Positions 1-12,516 of a stretch of 64,000 nt of DNA are shown in pieces; the stretch's first letter is position 1; the number at the start of each line of letters is the position of its first letter. The notes under the pieces are model-generated. The model did no database searches. It saw only the letters and a program-made list of their open reading frames with translations, and was not told the origin of the DNA. A program made the translations under genes and the position numbers. Source of the DNA: Lotus japonicus (lineage: Eukaryota > Streptophyta > Magnoliopsida > Fabales > Fabaceae); the NCBI RefSeq assembly GCF_012489685.1, contig NC_080041.1, positions 23,859,780-23,923,779 of the forward strand. The letters run 5' to 3'.

Positions 1-441
1 CACCTCTAACAATCTGCACGTTTTTTTGTGGTGCCTATTCCAGTAACCCTCTCACAATTCGAATGTTTGCTTCTCGTGGATCATGTTCAAGTAACCCTCT
101 CAAACACACGCATGACAAAATGCAAGACAATGTCGTCTCGTTCTTCTCCTTTATACCCCGATGGTAATTATTACCCAACAAGGGATTCAAACGTGTGTTT
201 AAAATTTTTTAAGGCCCAAGTCTGACCTATTGCCGGTCATAGGCTTTTTTTAATGGATCTGACCTGAACTTTTTGAAAACCTAGCCCACCCCGATAGCCC
301 ATTTAATGACCAATTTCATAATGAGACATTTACGTTTTCTAACAAACTTATATGTGAAGAAGTTGTCAAACTTAGAGGCTAACTAGTTAAATTGTACTAA
401 AAGAAATTTTTCTATAAACCGGCTAATAGTGTTATAAGCTA

Positions 442-706
442 CTACCTCTATTCCTATTTAACTGTCTAGAGAGATAAGAAACACACATATTAAGGAGTGA
501 AATTAATTTTGTTGATTTTGAGGAAAATATTATTTGCTTTCCTATTTCACCCTTTAGAATGCATTTTATATTTCCTCATTTATTGTTCTTGCAAGGGCAT
601 TTCTTGAAAAAACATCATTTAATGCTCTCTTGAAACTCTAAGTTGATAGATATATAGAAACAAATTATTTTCTTCAAAGTGGACAGTTAATAAGAAATAG
701 AGGTAG
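442..706. mobile_element. Stowaway-like MITE, 265 bp
   Basis: The termini are inverted copies: CTACCTCTATTCCTATTTAA on the left is matched by the complement of TTAATAAGAAATAGAGGTAG on the right, and both are flanked by TA (440-441 and 707-708). TA duplication and CTACCTC-type ends are those of Tc1/mariner-derived Stowaway MITEs. It has no coding capacity. Confidence 0.75.
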
Positions 707-789
707 TACTAGGTAAGATTGAAAGTATATTAGATTACGTTGTGTTTTAGGGTCTGAAAGCACATTTTAAACCACTTCATATTAAGGTA

Positions 790-1103
790 CTCCATCCGGT
801 CCTTTTTATAAGAAACACTTTGGAGATTTTTCTTGGTCCTTTTTATAAGAAACACTCTTATAAAATTAAGTCAAATAATCAATACCAATGCAAAAAGACA
901 TATTCCCAATACAAAAATATGGAGGGAAATTGCAAGCACCCAATAGGTATGATCAACATTTATGGTAATTAGCATGATTGTTCTTGTAAAAAGGAAAAAA
1001 CATCATTGGAATTAAACATAGTAGTTAATTTTATAAAAATTATTAGTTTTCTTGGTTTGTGTGATTTTGTCCAAGTTTTTCTTATAAAAAGGACCGGAGG
1101 GAG
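790..1103. mobile_element. Stowaway MITE, 314 bp
   Basis: The left end CTCCATCCGGTCCTTTTTAT and the right end ATAAAAAGGACCGGAGGGAG form terminal inverted repeats flanked by TA at 788-789 and 1104-1105. Part of the left arm (CCTTTTTATAAGAAACACT) is duplicated within about 40 bp. This is the classic CTCCCTCCG-type plant Stowaway family; a related copy lies at 58281-58585. Confidence 0.85.
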
Positions 1104-1445
1104 TATCTAATTAGGTCATAAATTCATTTCTAAATCGACTTATATCTTTTTTTTTTTGCTTCATCGGAAAGGGAATTGACTTATATCTTTGAATCACTAT
1201 ATAAGTTAACTTAAATATATAAAAATGCAAATAAGTTTATAATATAAAAATATTAAATCTATAACATAACAACAATTGGTGATAATATATATTTATGTTC
1301 ACACATTTATTTAAATATGCCACTCTATTAGGCTTTTAAGACTTTTTGAATAGCATATCCTAGCTTTTTTTAAACTAAATATGCTTTTAAAAAAGTCTAG
1401 ACCTTATCTATTTACTAGTTTGACATGACTTGATCTGAGTTTAAG

Positions 1446-2254
1446 GACGAAAATTTAGTTTACGGGCGAAAACAAATTTCTCGCTATAGTTCAGGAACCC
1501 CGAACATATTTAACCCATTATATATTCACACATCATTTTTTATACACTTGATTTCCACAAATTTTTATTTTTATTTATCTCCTCTTATCATCTATCACAT
1601 CTTATACTTTCTCTTTATTACTTTTTATTTTTTTCTTATCTCTTCTCCTCCACATCTTTCCACATTCAGCTCATCTTTAAGGTGTGAACAAACAATTATT
1701 CCTAATCCATACACTGCTTTAAAAAAAATGCATACATCATTCAAACACCTATATTTATCTCTATCTCTTACTACTTTTTATCATATACATTACTTATTTC
1801 TTATTTTTTTTCCTTTCTCTCCGTGGGTGGTTCAATGAACATTTTCCAAAAAATAAAACAAAAATTGGTGCGTAGTGAGCAAGTTTGTGATTCTTTTAAC
1901 TTTTCAGTGCCAAAGTGCAACCGTTTGATTTCACGTTGTAATTGTATTTTAACAAACAAACAAACCCCAAATTTCATAGACCCACCACCCCTTGCATTGC
2001 AATTGCATGAGTAACACCCACCCTTTTCAACTCTCTCTCTCACTCTCGGTAACCATTTCCTTCCATCAATCTCGTTTTCTCATTCACGTTGATTCGCCTT
2101 ATTCTTATTCTACATTGCAATTTGCATGCTTCCAATTTCAATTTGGTACTGATCTTTCTATCTGGTTTCTCTTTGTTTTCAATTTCTTGTTGGGTGGTGA
2201 TTTTCTGATAGGAATTTTTCTGAAGTTGACAGGTTACTGTGTGAAGGGAAAAAC
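1446..2254 (+). promoter_or_regulatory. Upstream region and 5' leader of the Yippee-like gene
   Basis: About 0.8 kb separate the upstream repeats from the Yippee-like start codon. The CT-rich tract at 2031-2047 is typical of plant core promoters or leaders, so transcription probably starts near or just before it. I see no convincing TATA box. Bases 1445-1525 contain a fragment (GGACGAAAAT, TATTTAACCC) shared with 6268-6436. Confidence 0.35.
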
Positions 2255-4994
2255 ATGGGAAGGCTATTCTTGATCAACCTTGAAGGAAGCTTCTACAGCT
2301 GCAAGCACTGCCTCACTCATTTTGCTCTTGCTGATGATATCATTTCCAAGGTTCTCCACCTGCTCCCTTTTTTATTTCTTGGTGCCTCAATGTACAACTT
2401 TCTTTAACTGTGATTCTGGATTTTCTTCTTTCTGGGTAATTGTTTGATTTATAAGTTTGTTTTTTATGCCCCTGTTGGTCAATGGTCATGAATCATGGTG
2501 AGAGTGATGATGTAATTGAAGATAGGATCAAAGGAAAATATTAAGATATATTAATATATCACCTGTTGGGTTTAAGAGTAGCTGCATTTGTGTGAAATAG
2601 ATTGGAATCCCCTGCTGTTTCAGAATAAGTGCAGGGTTTGCAGTTCTCAATCTACCTTTAAGAATTGATTAACTTCAATTTTAAAATGTTTATTATTTTA
2701 TGATATAAACCAAAGGTTAAAATTCATGGAGTTGTGACTTAGGACTGTACATGTTCCTAGTCTGTGTGACACATTTTCAACACTAACACTCACAGTGGCA
2801 TAGGAGAAAGGGTCAGGTATTGATTTTTCAACTGTGGAAGGATCTGCTGTTTGGACTGATTATGTGTGTCTTGGACAGCTATAAAGTATCATTAATTTTT
2901 TTTTGGTGTGGTGGGTATTAGTTTGTAATTGTAACAATGTCAGGATAGGGTTATTTTTTCTCGGAGCAAATGATCATGTTTCTAAGTGAGAAATGTTCTT
3001 GTATAGATGGTTCTCCTAATTCATTGAGGTTGGTCCATCATGACTTGGTAAAAAAGTGAGCTAACCCAACTTGACTTACTTTTTGATGTCACCAAATAGC
3101 CAGCTTTGCTTAAACCACCCATGGTAGGCATGTTCAACAGGTTGGCTTACTCATATTAACAAATATTAATAATCTTATAAATGCCAAAAAAAAAGAAGAA
3201 AGTGTCATTAAAAAGATAAACATGTAGAAGAAATATAGCTAATAAGAAATTTAGTACCTAAAAAAATTGGGATTGACTCTACAAAACTTAGGTGGAATCT
3301 ACTTAACCCATGTCTCAAGTGAAGAAACTCACTTGTAACTTGGAAAAATGAGTCAATTTTTAAAAACTCAACCCACCTTTGAACTAGGTGGAGCTGGGTT
3401 GCTCATAAACCTGAACCTAGATTGACACCTCGGTTGATACCAGTCATGTCAAGATATGTATGAAATGAACAAACTTGAGGATGATCTGCTAGAAATACTT
3501 ATATCATATTGACTATATATCTCAATAGAATTCTTAAGTGTTGTGATCTTTTGGTATAATTTCCTAATTTGACTTTTCTTTCATATTTGAATGGCCAGCT
3601 AAATTGTAAAAATCCTTTTCTAATTCAACATGCGTGATATCAGATACTTATCTAAACTATGGCTTCTATGTCGGTCGACGGTCAATGTATTCAAATTTCA
3701 TGAATCATGAATTTATTGGACAGAATCTTTTGATTTATCTGCATATGAAATGGTAAAGGATGTCCTCTCATGAAACCATTGAGCATTAAAATTAAAGCAT
3801 TCTCTGCCCTGATTATGGCACCTACTTTCTCAAAGTTTATCCTTATGTAATTTGTTGTTAAATGAGTTGAGAAATTATCAGAAAGATCAGAATTGCTGCT
3901 GGTTCACCTTACCTTTGTTGCCTATATGCATCTGAATCATTATTTGTACAATGCCTTTTGCAAACTACATGCATCAGTAAAAATTGGAACCTGCTGATAA
4001 TCTAACCCTGCTTTTTCTCTTAGTCTTTCCTTTGCAGGCATGGGAAGGCTTATCTTTTTGATAAAGTGTACGTGTCATTTCACTTTCTTTGTACCAATTA
4101 CCTTGACCCTTAATAGTGCCAATGTAGAATCTTTGAAACTGCTATGTATGTAGAATCTTTGATATTGCTGTGTCAAAATTTAGCTTTAAACATCGGAAGA
4201 GAAAAAGAAATTGTGCCAAAATATAACCATCTCAGTATGTTACTAGTTATGTATGATGAGACCCAGTTGTGTTTCCCGTGCTTTACTGCAATGAAGTTTC
4301 TTTTTCTATACAAAGTAAAAGATTAACTTTGTACTGAAGTTTCAACATCTGTGAAAGAAACTAATGCTTTTATGCTTGCTGTATCTTGGATACACTAATA
4401 GTGCAATTGATATAGGATGGAATCTCGATATTCATATAAGACTTGGTTTCGTAATAGTGCTTCAAATAACATATCTGTTAATCCTTGTTATGACAGTGTG
4501 AATGTCACCGCTGGCGAGAGAGAAGCACGGTTGATGCTCACAGGAATGCACATTGTTGTTGACATATTCTGTGCTGCATGTGGGTCCCTTGTTGGATGGA
4601 AATATGTAAGGACCACTATTTAAAAATGATGGTTTGTGATTTTTACCAATCTAGATGCTGCTGGCATTTGGAACATCTTTGTTTCTAATATATTTTATTT
4701 TTATTTCATTTTAGGAGGCTGCTCAGGAGATGACTCAGAAGTACAAAGAAGGAAAGTTTATTCTTGAAAGGTGACCATCTATATATGATGAGGAATGCTT
4801 TGTAGGCTTGTAGCTTTTGAGTATTTAACTTGGGTAGCAGTGGGGATAGGAGGAGGAAGCATTCACCAATCCATATTTTGCTGACATGTGCTTTATTATT
4901 GAGTAGGTTTAAGGTGTTGGGACCTGATGGCAGCTTCTACTTGGCAGCTCAGGAAGCTCTTGCGGGTGATGAAACTGATGCTGATGATGCTTGA
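2255..4994 (+). CDS. Yippee-like zinc-binding protein, five exons
   Basis: Exons are 2255-2350, 4024-4067, 4497-4605, 4715-4770 and 4907-4994; all introns are GT..AG and the phases join to a 130-residue protein, the usual size for plant Yippee proteins. It begins [11 protein letters not shown]. The first zinc pair is in YSCKHC (Cys16, Cys19) and the second is FCAAC near residue 70, giving the Yippee CxxC..CxxC pattern; CRHGKAYLF and VGWKYE are family-typical. The tail is acidic (GDETDADDA). The family fold resembles the Mis18 and cereblon (CULT) domains, but its role in plants is poorly defined, so I give no function beyond zinc binding. The start is the first ATG in frame with the conserved block. 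Intron 1 is long (1673 bp). Confidence 0.93.
2351..4023 (+). other. Intron 1 of the Yippee-like gene
   Basis: This 1673-bp intron starts with GT and ends CTCTTAG. Its middle (about 3020-3420) is low-complexity and repeat-like, but I could not assign it to a named element. No ORF in it matches a family I know. Confidence 0.7.
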
Positions 4995-5324
4995 TTTTCT
5001 TATTTCAGGACCATATAATTTTGAATTGTACATTCTTTATGCTTCATGTTAAAATCTGCTATCTCAGTTATTAGATTTGGTATATTTGCAATAGCCCTCT
5101 ATTAACATTCACAAGTTACAACAGTTACATATTTCAATTCAGATTCAAACATTTGTTTTTGCTTGTGTCTTTTCTTCATGCCTGTAAAACTAAGCATTCA
5201 TCCTACATTCGCAAGCCCTTATATCATGTCATCTTTAGTTATGTAAACATAGTTAAGAAATTAACAATGTGAGAATGAATGAGCTGGAATACCAAGCCAA
5301 AATGTTGGACTTGGAGGTAACTAG
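4995..5324 (+). other. 3' flank of the Yippee-like gene
   Basis: AT-rich sequence after the stop codon, presumably 3' UTR and terminator. The polyadenylation site cannot be placed with confidence. I see no further gene before the LINE fragment. Confidence 0.4.
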
Positions 5325-5860
5325 TTTTTTTTTTGGTCAGCAAAATGATTATATAAATGAGGGAAGTACTAGGTGTACTTCAAACCGAAAGAGACAATAG
5401 GAACTGGTAAAATAAAATATCATGGAAACTAGAAGAATGTACAAATAAAACAGAGTCTAAAGCAAAAGCCAAAAGCCCATGAAAATCACATACGGTCCCA
5501 TAGAACATCCAAAGACAACAGCCGTGATCAACAAAGGTTGCATGTAACCAGCAAAACAACCAGAGAGCTACGAAGGGGCCAGCCATGCTCCACCAAAGTA
5601 CTAACAGAGGGCCCAACACCAAAGGAATTATAGCAGTGAAATGTAAATAGAGGGGTGAGTTTGCCATTCATAGAGAGAGCACCCAAAGTCTTTGAATTTT
5701 CCACGAAGCCAGACCCAGGACCTGAATTGTATAGTGTCAATGACTTTATCATATCAGTTTCTCCTTCTTTAAATATCTTTGCATTTCTGTGAGACCAAAT
5801 AGACCAAATGACAGCAATCCAAACAACCCAAGCTCTTCTCCTTTGGTTTCTTGACCAGCA
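5325..5860 (-). mobile_element. 5'-truncated LINE (L1-type) fragment
   Basis: Read on the minus strand, the segment from about 5860 encodes RRRAWVVWIAVIWSIWSHRN followed by AKIFKEGE. This is the zf-RVT/C-terminal region of plant L1-type reverse-transcriptase ORFs (WxxWxxRN pattern). It degenerates downstream and ends in a poly(A) tail, seen as the T-run at 5325-5334. The upstream boundary is uncertain and no target duplication was identified. It is dead and lies tail-to-tail with the Yippee-like gene. Confidence 0.75.
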
Positions 5861-6267
5861 ATTATATGACCTGACTAACCAGCTTCGTTCAGCTGTTCAT
5901 CTGTTGAGTGTAGAAGATTGAAAAATAATGGTGGTCGGTGGAAACTAGAAATGAGGTGAAGTAGCTGCATATGTTGCTTTGGTTAGTAGGAGAGGATATC
6001 AGAGGTGCTAGGAGGTGTGGCATTTCTACACTAACAATTACCTATTGAGTTTAGGTGTCTCCGATCATTACTTTGAAGCTAGTTAATCCCTAACACTGCC
6101 ATGGCACGTGCCATCCAAAAGGTGACATTAAACTATTGGCAGTGGGTCTAAACTACTCTACAATTTTCTTAAAATATTACCCACTGACAATAGGGATTCT
6201 TCTAATTTCGTATTAGGCCTATTGGGTCTTATTCAATAACTTTCCCAGTAATAAATTATCATATGTG
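5861..6267. other. Intergenic, no gene seen
   Basis: About 400 bp of unassigned sequence. The first part may be more of the decayed LINE, but no recognisable reading frame remains. Confidence 0.3.
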
Positions 6268-6436
6268 TCACGTAGGCGCAAACGTGAGACATAAGCATGG
6301 CGGTTAGCGCCGCCCCTCCGGCAGGGACAAAAATCAAACGCCGGCCATAGTCTAGAATCTAATTAGGAAGTTACGTCAGTGAGGGACGAAAATCAAATTT
6401 CAACTAAAGTTTAGGGACAAAAACGTATTTAACCCA
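6268..6436. repeat. Dispersed repeat arm (GGGACAAAAACGTATTTAACC)
   Basis: A GC-rich patch (TTAGCGCCGCCCCTCC) is followed by GGGACGAAAATCAAATTTCA and GGGACAAAAACGTATTTAAC. The second half recurs in diverged form at 1445-1525, so it is a dispersed repeat, probably the end of a DNA transposon. I could not find the other end. Confidence 0.35.
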
Positions 6437-8700
6437 AAAAAAAAAATTATAGCCACACAAAAGCGGCGAAATGACACTTTCATAAATCAAGCACAGAACA
6501 AACAATACTATAATGCTTAAGAATAAAATGCTACATTACATAGCACACTTGCTCACAAAAATACAAACTAATTGTAAAAAAGACCTTAAATTTTGTGAAT
6601 ATCAAAATAAAGTTTCTAACTAATTTTCTTAAATCAAATCATTCGCTTTCTTCATTTCTCCTATTTTTAGGGTCTTGTCAACTTAGTTGGAGCGCTACAA
6701 CAGAGGCCACTGAAGAGCAAGCGTGGTATTAGACCAAACATTGCAGATGTAGTGTGTTTGGTTTTCGATTTTGTGGTCCGTTTAGGGTACTGGAATTCGA
6801 AATCACACATTCCCAAGCTCTAAATGTAAGAGGCTATGGACTTCCGTTGGGTGGAAGCACGTTCATGTTTGTTATACAAACAAACCCGTAGTATAAAGCC
6901 AAACAAGTGGAGGTTGCACTAAGGGTTCAAAGGAAATGATAGGAATGAGGAAATAGGCAGGGGATTGTAGGATGAATGAGAATAAGGACGTGAAGGATAC
7001 GAAAATCTACCTAAGATAAAAACCCACATTAGAGAATGGGAGAAACTCACCTAAAAATGGGTAGATGGTTAACTAGAGGTGCATGGGGAAGCCGGAGAGG
7101 GAAGGAGTGGTAACGGAAACGTACCTCCATATTGAGGAAGTGTGATGGGCTTTGTGGGAGTGTGGTCCAGTCCAATATTTCTTAAGCGAATTTCGTTTGC
7201 AACATTCCAACATATATACAATATTTTTTGGTCATCCCACCAATGTGACACTTCTAGTTTTAACACTCCCCTTGAGTTTGCACTCAAGCTAAACCTTAAG
7301 GCTTAAAGTCAAGTGTGGGCTTGTGCTCCATATGTGTAAATTTTGAACTTATTTTATAGGCCCGTGAGTACTCAATATTTCAGTTGATAGTTTTTTTTTT
7401 TTTTGTCATTGAGGCTATTTTTTTCTTTCTAATTATTTTTTCTCTATTTTTGGATTATACGTCATGAAATCATCTGAGCTCTCTAATACCACTTGTTCAA
7501 ATTTGTAGATTGGGGAGAGTGATATGGGCTTTGTTGGAGTGTGATTTGACCCAAAATGCCTTCAGAATGAGAATGTTCCAAGGTAAGAATATTATCTTTG
7601 AATTGAACCCGCATCTCTAAGAGAAGTTTCTTGAGCAAGGGAGAGCTCACTAATGTGTTTTGAGCTCTTCCACCCTCCACCATGGTTTGTGGTCGATATT
7701 TTTCAGGGGATCGATCGTGCATGCCCTTGAATAGTTCACCTTTCCATGGAGTTTATATGCATACATGTTCCTGATCTAATCATTTTATAAAAAAAAAATG
7801 CAGGAGATTTTTACTCAAATGAAGGGGAAGCTAGAGAACCATCCTTATGGAATCTTATCTTTGGTTTTGATCAACTTGTTGGCAATTTTCTTATGTAAAA
7901 AATGGATAATACGTACCTTCATAAGAAGTATCAACAACCTAGGACAATGGCCTCCTCAATGGAGACAATGGCTCTCTAACGAGAAGTTTTCTTAATTAAT
8001 CTCTCTTGAGAAGAGGATGTTATTTTAATTTAAATAGATTATCTGGGCTCTCTAATCATATGAATAAAAGATTTCCTCACTGGAGATAGAGTTGGTCAAT
8101 TGTACCTTAGGAAATGATTCAGTACTAATGTAACTATGTAAGTGGAAATTTTAATTTCTTTTTGAGGAGAAAGCCTAGCCAGCCAAGGATACTAGTATTC
8201 ATTAAAAGAGGTTTTCAATGGTAAGTTTCTTGATGTTGGAAAGGAAACTAATGTAGATAATATACACGTGCAGCTTTCTATCAACACGTTTCAAAGCATA
8301 AAGTTGGTGAAGATCGATGTTGTGTGTGAAACTGATGAATTAAAATTGTGTCTCATCCCTAATTAAATTGTGTCCCAGGATTGTGACATGTCAATTAAAA
8401 TTCAGTACCGTTACGAATGTCATGTTCATGTAACATGACATAACTTCATGAGTTTAATTTAGATAGTAAATGAGACATCATTTCAAAATAGAAGATCTGT
8501 ATCTAAGTGCAGTGTAATCAAAAAATCTCTAGTTCATATATAATTACTGAGAAAGAAGAAGAAACCCGTTGAGATTCCAGAATTCATGATTAGAAGGCAA
8601 TGTCATAAAGCACACAACATAAAAAATCCAATACACATTGAAGCAGAATAAAGTACAAGCTCGGAACAGAATATTCAGTTCCTTTCCTTGTCCCTCTATT
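6437..8700. other. Intergenic, repeat-like, no supported gene
   Basis: Two diverged copies of a block reading ATGGGCTTTG(T)GGAGTGTG occur at about 7143 and 7523, and the tract 7259-7315 (AACACTCCCCTTGAG) resembles sequence around retroelement junctions. One 65-codon frame at 7798-7995 contains a hydrophobic stretch (LSLVLINLLAIF) but has no homologue I recognise and no supporting context. Confidence 0.3.
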
Positions 8701-8813
8701 TAAATGCAGATAACTTAAAAATGAAAAGCACAATATTTCTATCTTTTAATTGTCACACTCATATTTCTACCAGCTTTACTAGAAAGACTGATCAAATTAA
8801 GAGAAGATCTTAA

Positions 8814-9843
8814 TCAAAATCCTTCAGATGAAGAAGACATAGGGCCATGTCCAAACCCAAACGCTTTGATGTGATCCTTAAGAGACCTCTTGTGCTTGAA
8901 ATCCGAACCACAGACACAGAGCCAGCGCTTGCCGCAGTTCTTCTCATGGGTTCTCCAGTCGCCTTTCACGGCGAGTGGCTTGCCGCACTTGCGGCAAGCA
9001 AAGGGCTTGGAGCCATGCTTCCTCTTGTAGTGTGTTCTAAGTGTTCGGAAATCCTTGAGAGGCTTGGCTCTCGGGTGGTCAATGTTGTTCTTGCATCCAC
9101 TCGAGCAGCAGTAGCATGGAATGTCCAGCAAGGGTCTTGGATGAGTTCTTTTCAATGAGTCTGGTCCTCTTCGGTATTGTGATCCATGTCCCCACATATG
9201 CATCTGCCACCAACATTATGTTATGTTAAGTTGTTAACTCAATCTTCACTCTATAAATATAATACCAAAATCATTCATATTCTTCAACTACTAATTAATG
9301 ATTTTTCATAAATTAAAGTTGAAGCACATGATTGACTACTCAACATGGATCATATGCAGTTTCCAGTTGCAAATTCTAGACATTTGATTTTTACACTAAA
9401 CAGTTCATATTGATCTGTAAAAAGTTTAGAAAACACTTATCATTCTGCGGCTTGCAAGAGCAGCAAATGATTCAAATTCATAATTATTATGAGTACATTG
9501 ATTTTTTAGTATGGGTAATTTTTTTTTTGAAAATGCATCAACATATGATTAAATTAAAATTGAGTACTAGATGTACCCAAATGAAAGTACATCAATGAAA
9601 TACACGTCTATAAATTGAAAAGTGAAAACTATGAAAAACCCTAATATCATAATTTTTTAAAAAGGTATGCCCTTCATCCTAAGCATCACTGATATGTTCG
9701 AGGAATTAAGAAGAGGAATTCATTCAACTTCAAGTATACAAGTTCTTATTATGCTGCAAACAATGTATATTTAGTGAAATAATAGTGGTTAAATAGACAA
9801 ATTGATTCAGCTTCAAGTACCATGGGTTCTAATTCTACTGCAG

Positions 9844-9886
<43 letters not shown>

Positions 9887-10586
9887 GAAGTAGTAACATC
9901 GTTTGGGACTTTCTTAGAAAAAAATGGTCCAGTTAGACCAAAAAACTTGAATGAACTCCTGTGTCATGTGTGAGAGTAACATTAAACATAATATAAAAAT
10001 TATTAATTTTAGGATATATAGTTGATTGATGACCATAACACTGTCACTACATACAGAATAAAAACTTGGACAATAGTTGGAGAGAAAGTATTTCACTAAG
10101 TTGAGATTGTTGAAACTGTGGATCATGCAAAATCTCAAAAATTGAATTTGAACGTGAAAAGCTTGTTTTAGGGATTTTTCTAGCTAAGTGCGCACATACC
10201 ACCACATATGCTAGCTGATGAATGAAACATTAGCTAAGAATTTATGAAGACAGCACCTGAAGGTTGTTGTAACGGTTGAAAACTTTGAGGCAAACAGGAC
10301 AAGAGAAATGGCTGAACCCAGTGAGGATCTGTTCTTCAGTGGGAATCCAGTAATTGTTAGGAACTTGGGGGATTGGAGCAGCATTAATCTCAAATCTATG
10401 GTTGTTGTTGGAAGAATTGTCAGGAAGACCAATGTGTAATGCCACTGTGACATCCTCATGAGCTTGACCATAACATGAATCATGATTTTGTTGGTTCAGT
10501 AGCAAATTATCATCATCTTGTGAAGAAGCTGAACCTAGGAAGCTGCTAAGCAGAGGCAGAGGCTGAAGCTGGTTCTGATGATTCAT
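8814..10586 (-). CDS. WIP-domain C2H2 zinc-finger protein, TT1-like
   Basis: Exon 1 is 10586-10257 and exon 2 is 9203-8814, joined across a 1053-bp GT..AG intron to give 239 residues. Exon 1 carries [10 protein letters not shown] (46-55), a conserved WIP N-terminal motif, then [13 protein letters not shown] and the start of finger 1 (Cys96, Cys99). The intron falls inside finger 1, directly before [11 protein letters not shown]. Three more fingers follow: [35 protein letters not shown] and [36 protein letters not shown] is closer to Arabidopsis TT1 (WIP1, seed-coat endothelium and proanthocyanidin regulator) than to other WIPs. The N-terminus is shorter than in TT1 (about 300 residues). It is a nuclear transcription factor; seed-coat function is inferred from similarity only. 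Confidence 0.93.
9204..10256 (-). other. Intron of the WIP zinc-finger gene
   Basis: The donor is GTGCTG after CTTCAG and the acceptor is GGCAG before ATGCATATG. The intron holds a (TA)n microsatellite at 9849-9883 and otherwise AT-rich unassigned sequence. Its position within finger 1 is conserved among WIP genes. Confidence 0.85.
9849..9883. repeat. (TA)n microsatellite
   Basis: An uninterrupted TA dinucleotide run of 35 bases inside the WIP-gene intron. Its length is likely to vary between individuals. Confidence 0.95.
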
Positions 10587-10642
10587 ATTGTTAAGGTAAA
10601 GAATAATGAAAAATTTGACAGGGTTTGCATGTGAATGAGGCA

Positions 10643-10671
10643 GGGTATAATAGCTACATATATAATATATA
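10643..10671 (-). promoter_or_regulatory. Putative TATA region of the WIP gene
   Basis: On the minus strand an AT-rich block (ATATATTATATATGTAG) and then CTATTATACCC lie 57-85 bases upstream of the start codon at 10586. This is a reasonable plant TATA position with a short leader. It is inferred from composition and position only. Confidence 0.5.
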
Positions 10672-12516
10672 TCTTAGGCAGGGTCCATTTGTAATTTTTT
10701 CTTCTTTGCCATTTTTCTTAGTGCAAGAGTTATAAGGGCAATGCAGTGAGAGTTAGATTTTATCAAAATTTGGAAGGATAATAAGGACGGTAGCTGGAGT
10801 TGCAGAAGATGAATTGGCAGCTAATAGAAGTTGGAAAAGAGGAGGATTGAAATTTGAAAGAAAGGGTGTGATAGGTTGCTAGGGAATAATACAGTTGAGA
10901 GGGTCATAATTTTCTTCTGAATGTCCACTTTGTTGGGGGGTCTTAAATTTTTTTCTGTGTGTCCACTTTGTCTATTTTAAGGTTGGGTGTGATATGTGAT
11001 AAATTGTGTGGCCCATGGTCTCTATAGTTAGAAAGAATTGCAGAGCAGTGGATTTGAAATGGAGGTAATTAATTCACACATTTTGTTGCACTCTCCGACA
11101 CGTTTGAAAATAAAAATCCTTCAGAGTCTTAGCTCTTGCTTCACACTCAATTACTCTAGGCATTTGTTCAGGTAATTTTAACGGTTAAATTCTAACTCAT
11201 GAGGTGACTGTTAAATATGTTATATGCAAAAATATATGTACCATTCATTTCTTTCCTGACATTCAGACATCTATAAATTGTGATAATTTTTTATCACCAC
11301 AAATTACAGGTATTTAGATGTTTACCAGAAATCAGTGGTACATGACTCTGCGTTGTGGTTCTTGTCAACTCCACTTGTATTCACATGTAACATGTAGTAA
11401 CTTTCCTATTGGCCATAATATACAACCTGATCACACACTGGTTGAGCCCGACATACATGTTTTATCATATTTACGACCTCATAAATTTCGCATACTCTGA
11501 AATATATACAAAATTTGTGGTGGTTATTTGAGTCCATCAAAATCACATTTTTTTAAGTGTTTTTAACATTTCACACTTTATAGCGGTAAAAAACTATTAC
11601 AAATTAGTGTACGTCACCAAAATATATGTAAATATTGGGGTTCAACCATCATTTTTTTTAATTTATTTTACACATCATTCTCAAACACAAACTCATTCAT
11701 TTTGAACTAACTTTTATGCAATGGTAAATTTTTTTTATAATTAAAATTTGGATCGGTTTAACTCCATTCACCACCACGGGAGAGCATGCTTTCGGGACTA
11801 TAGCACACCAACATAACCTTCATATCGACAATAAAATCAAGCACGTACACAACTTTTTAAAGGGAAGTAGTCGTTTTCTGCTACTAAGCCCACATGGGTT
11901 GGCTTGTGCCTTATGTAATGGTAAATGGATCCTAAAGTATTTGTGTCAAAATAATAATTCGTTTTTTTCGTATTTTATGAGTTTATAAATCACGATATTT
12001 TTGTGGCTCATTAACACTGAAGGGAAATCAACAAAATTAGTAGCGCAACAATACAAACTAAGTATATATAGTATTACACATAATCTTGAAAACTTGTGGG
12101 GACACTTTAAATCCCATATATATATATATATGCTCTCTCAGACGTAGGTCCTTGCCCCCAACTACTTAATTAATCAAGTTCTATGAAGTTTTGTTGATGC
12201 GTGCAAAAGTTATCTTGAACAATAAAGAAAAGAATAGAAAACGTGCTAACCCTCCAAATATCATGTAATGTAATATATAGATCCAAGAGATCCGAGGTAT
12301 CACCCTAAACCCTATACATTCAAGAGAAAGGCAAAGCCCGAGGTATCACCATTTGAGTTAACATATTTAGTTTTGTTTCATTTAGTTTGCAGTTTAATCT
12401 TTTATAAGTTTTTGGTAATTTATAGTCTCTTTGCTATTTCTGCAGTTTTCTCAATTTATTGATTTCGTGTCAAAATTCCCATTAAGTGGAAATACAATGT
12501 TGTTTGTTTTATGGTG
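10672..12516. other. Intergenic, no gene seen
   Basis: About 1.8 kb of AT-rich sequence upstream of the WIP gene. A small imperfect hairpin (TTGTGATAA with TTATCACCACAA) lies near 11278-11306. I see no conserved reading frame or complete transposon. The proximal part presumably holds promoter elements. Confidence 0.3.

Larger units (their letters stand above)
205..1445. repeat. Degenerate transposon with two related arms
   Basis: The stretch near 210-300 (phrases such as AAGTCTGACCTATT and AGGCTTTTTT) and the stretch near 1328-1430 (AGGCTTTTAAGAC, AAAAGTCTAGACC) resemble the two arms of the GGCC-rich element at 62968-64000. Between them lie two complete Stowaway MITEs. I read this as an old copy of the same family invaded twice. 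The ends and target duplication are not visible. Bases 1-204 hold nothing I can name. Confidence 0.35.

Noticed and set aside
7798..7995. Small membrane-like peptide of 65 residues
   Set aside because: A single hydrophobic stretch in AT-rich DNA is easily obtained by chance; no homology or context.
8847..9158. 103-codon plus-strand frame opposite the WIP zinc-finger exon
   Set aside because: It is the antisense shadow of a strongly conserved coding exon.
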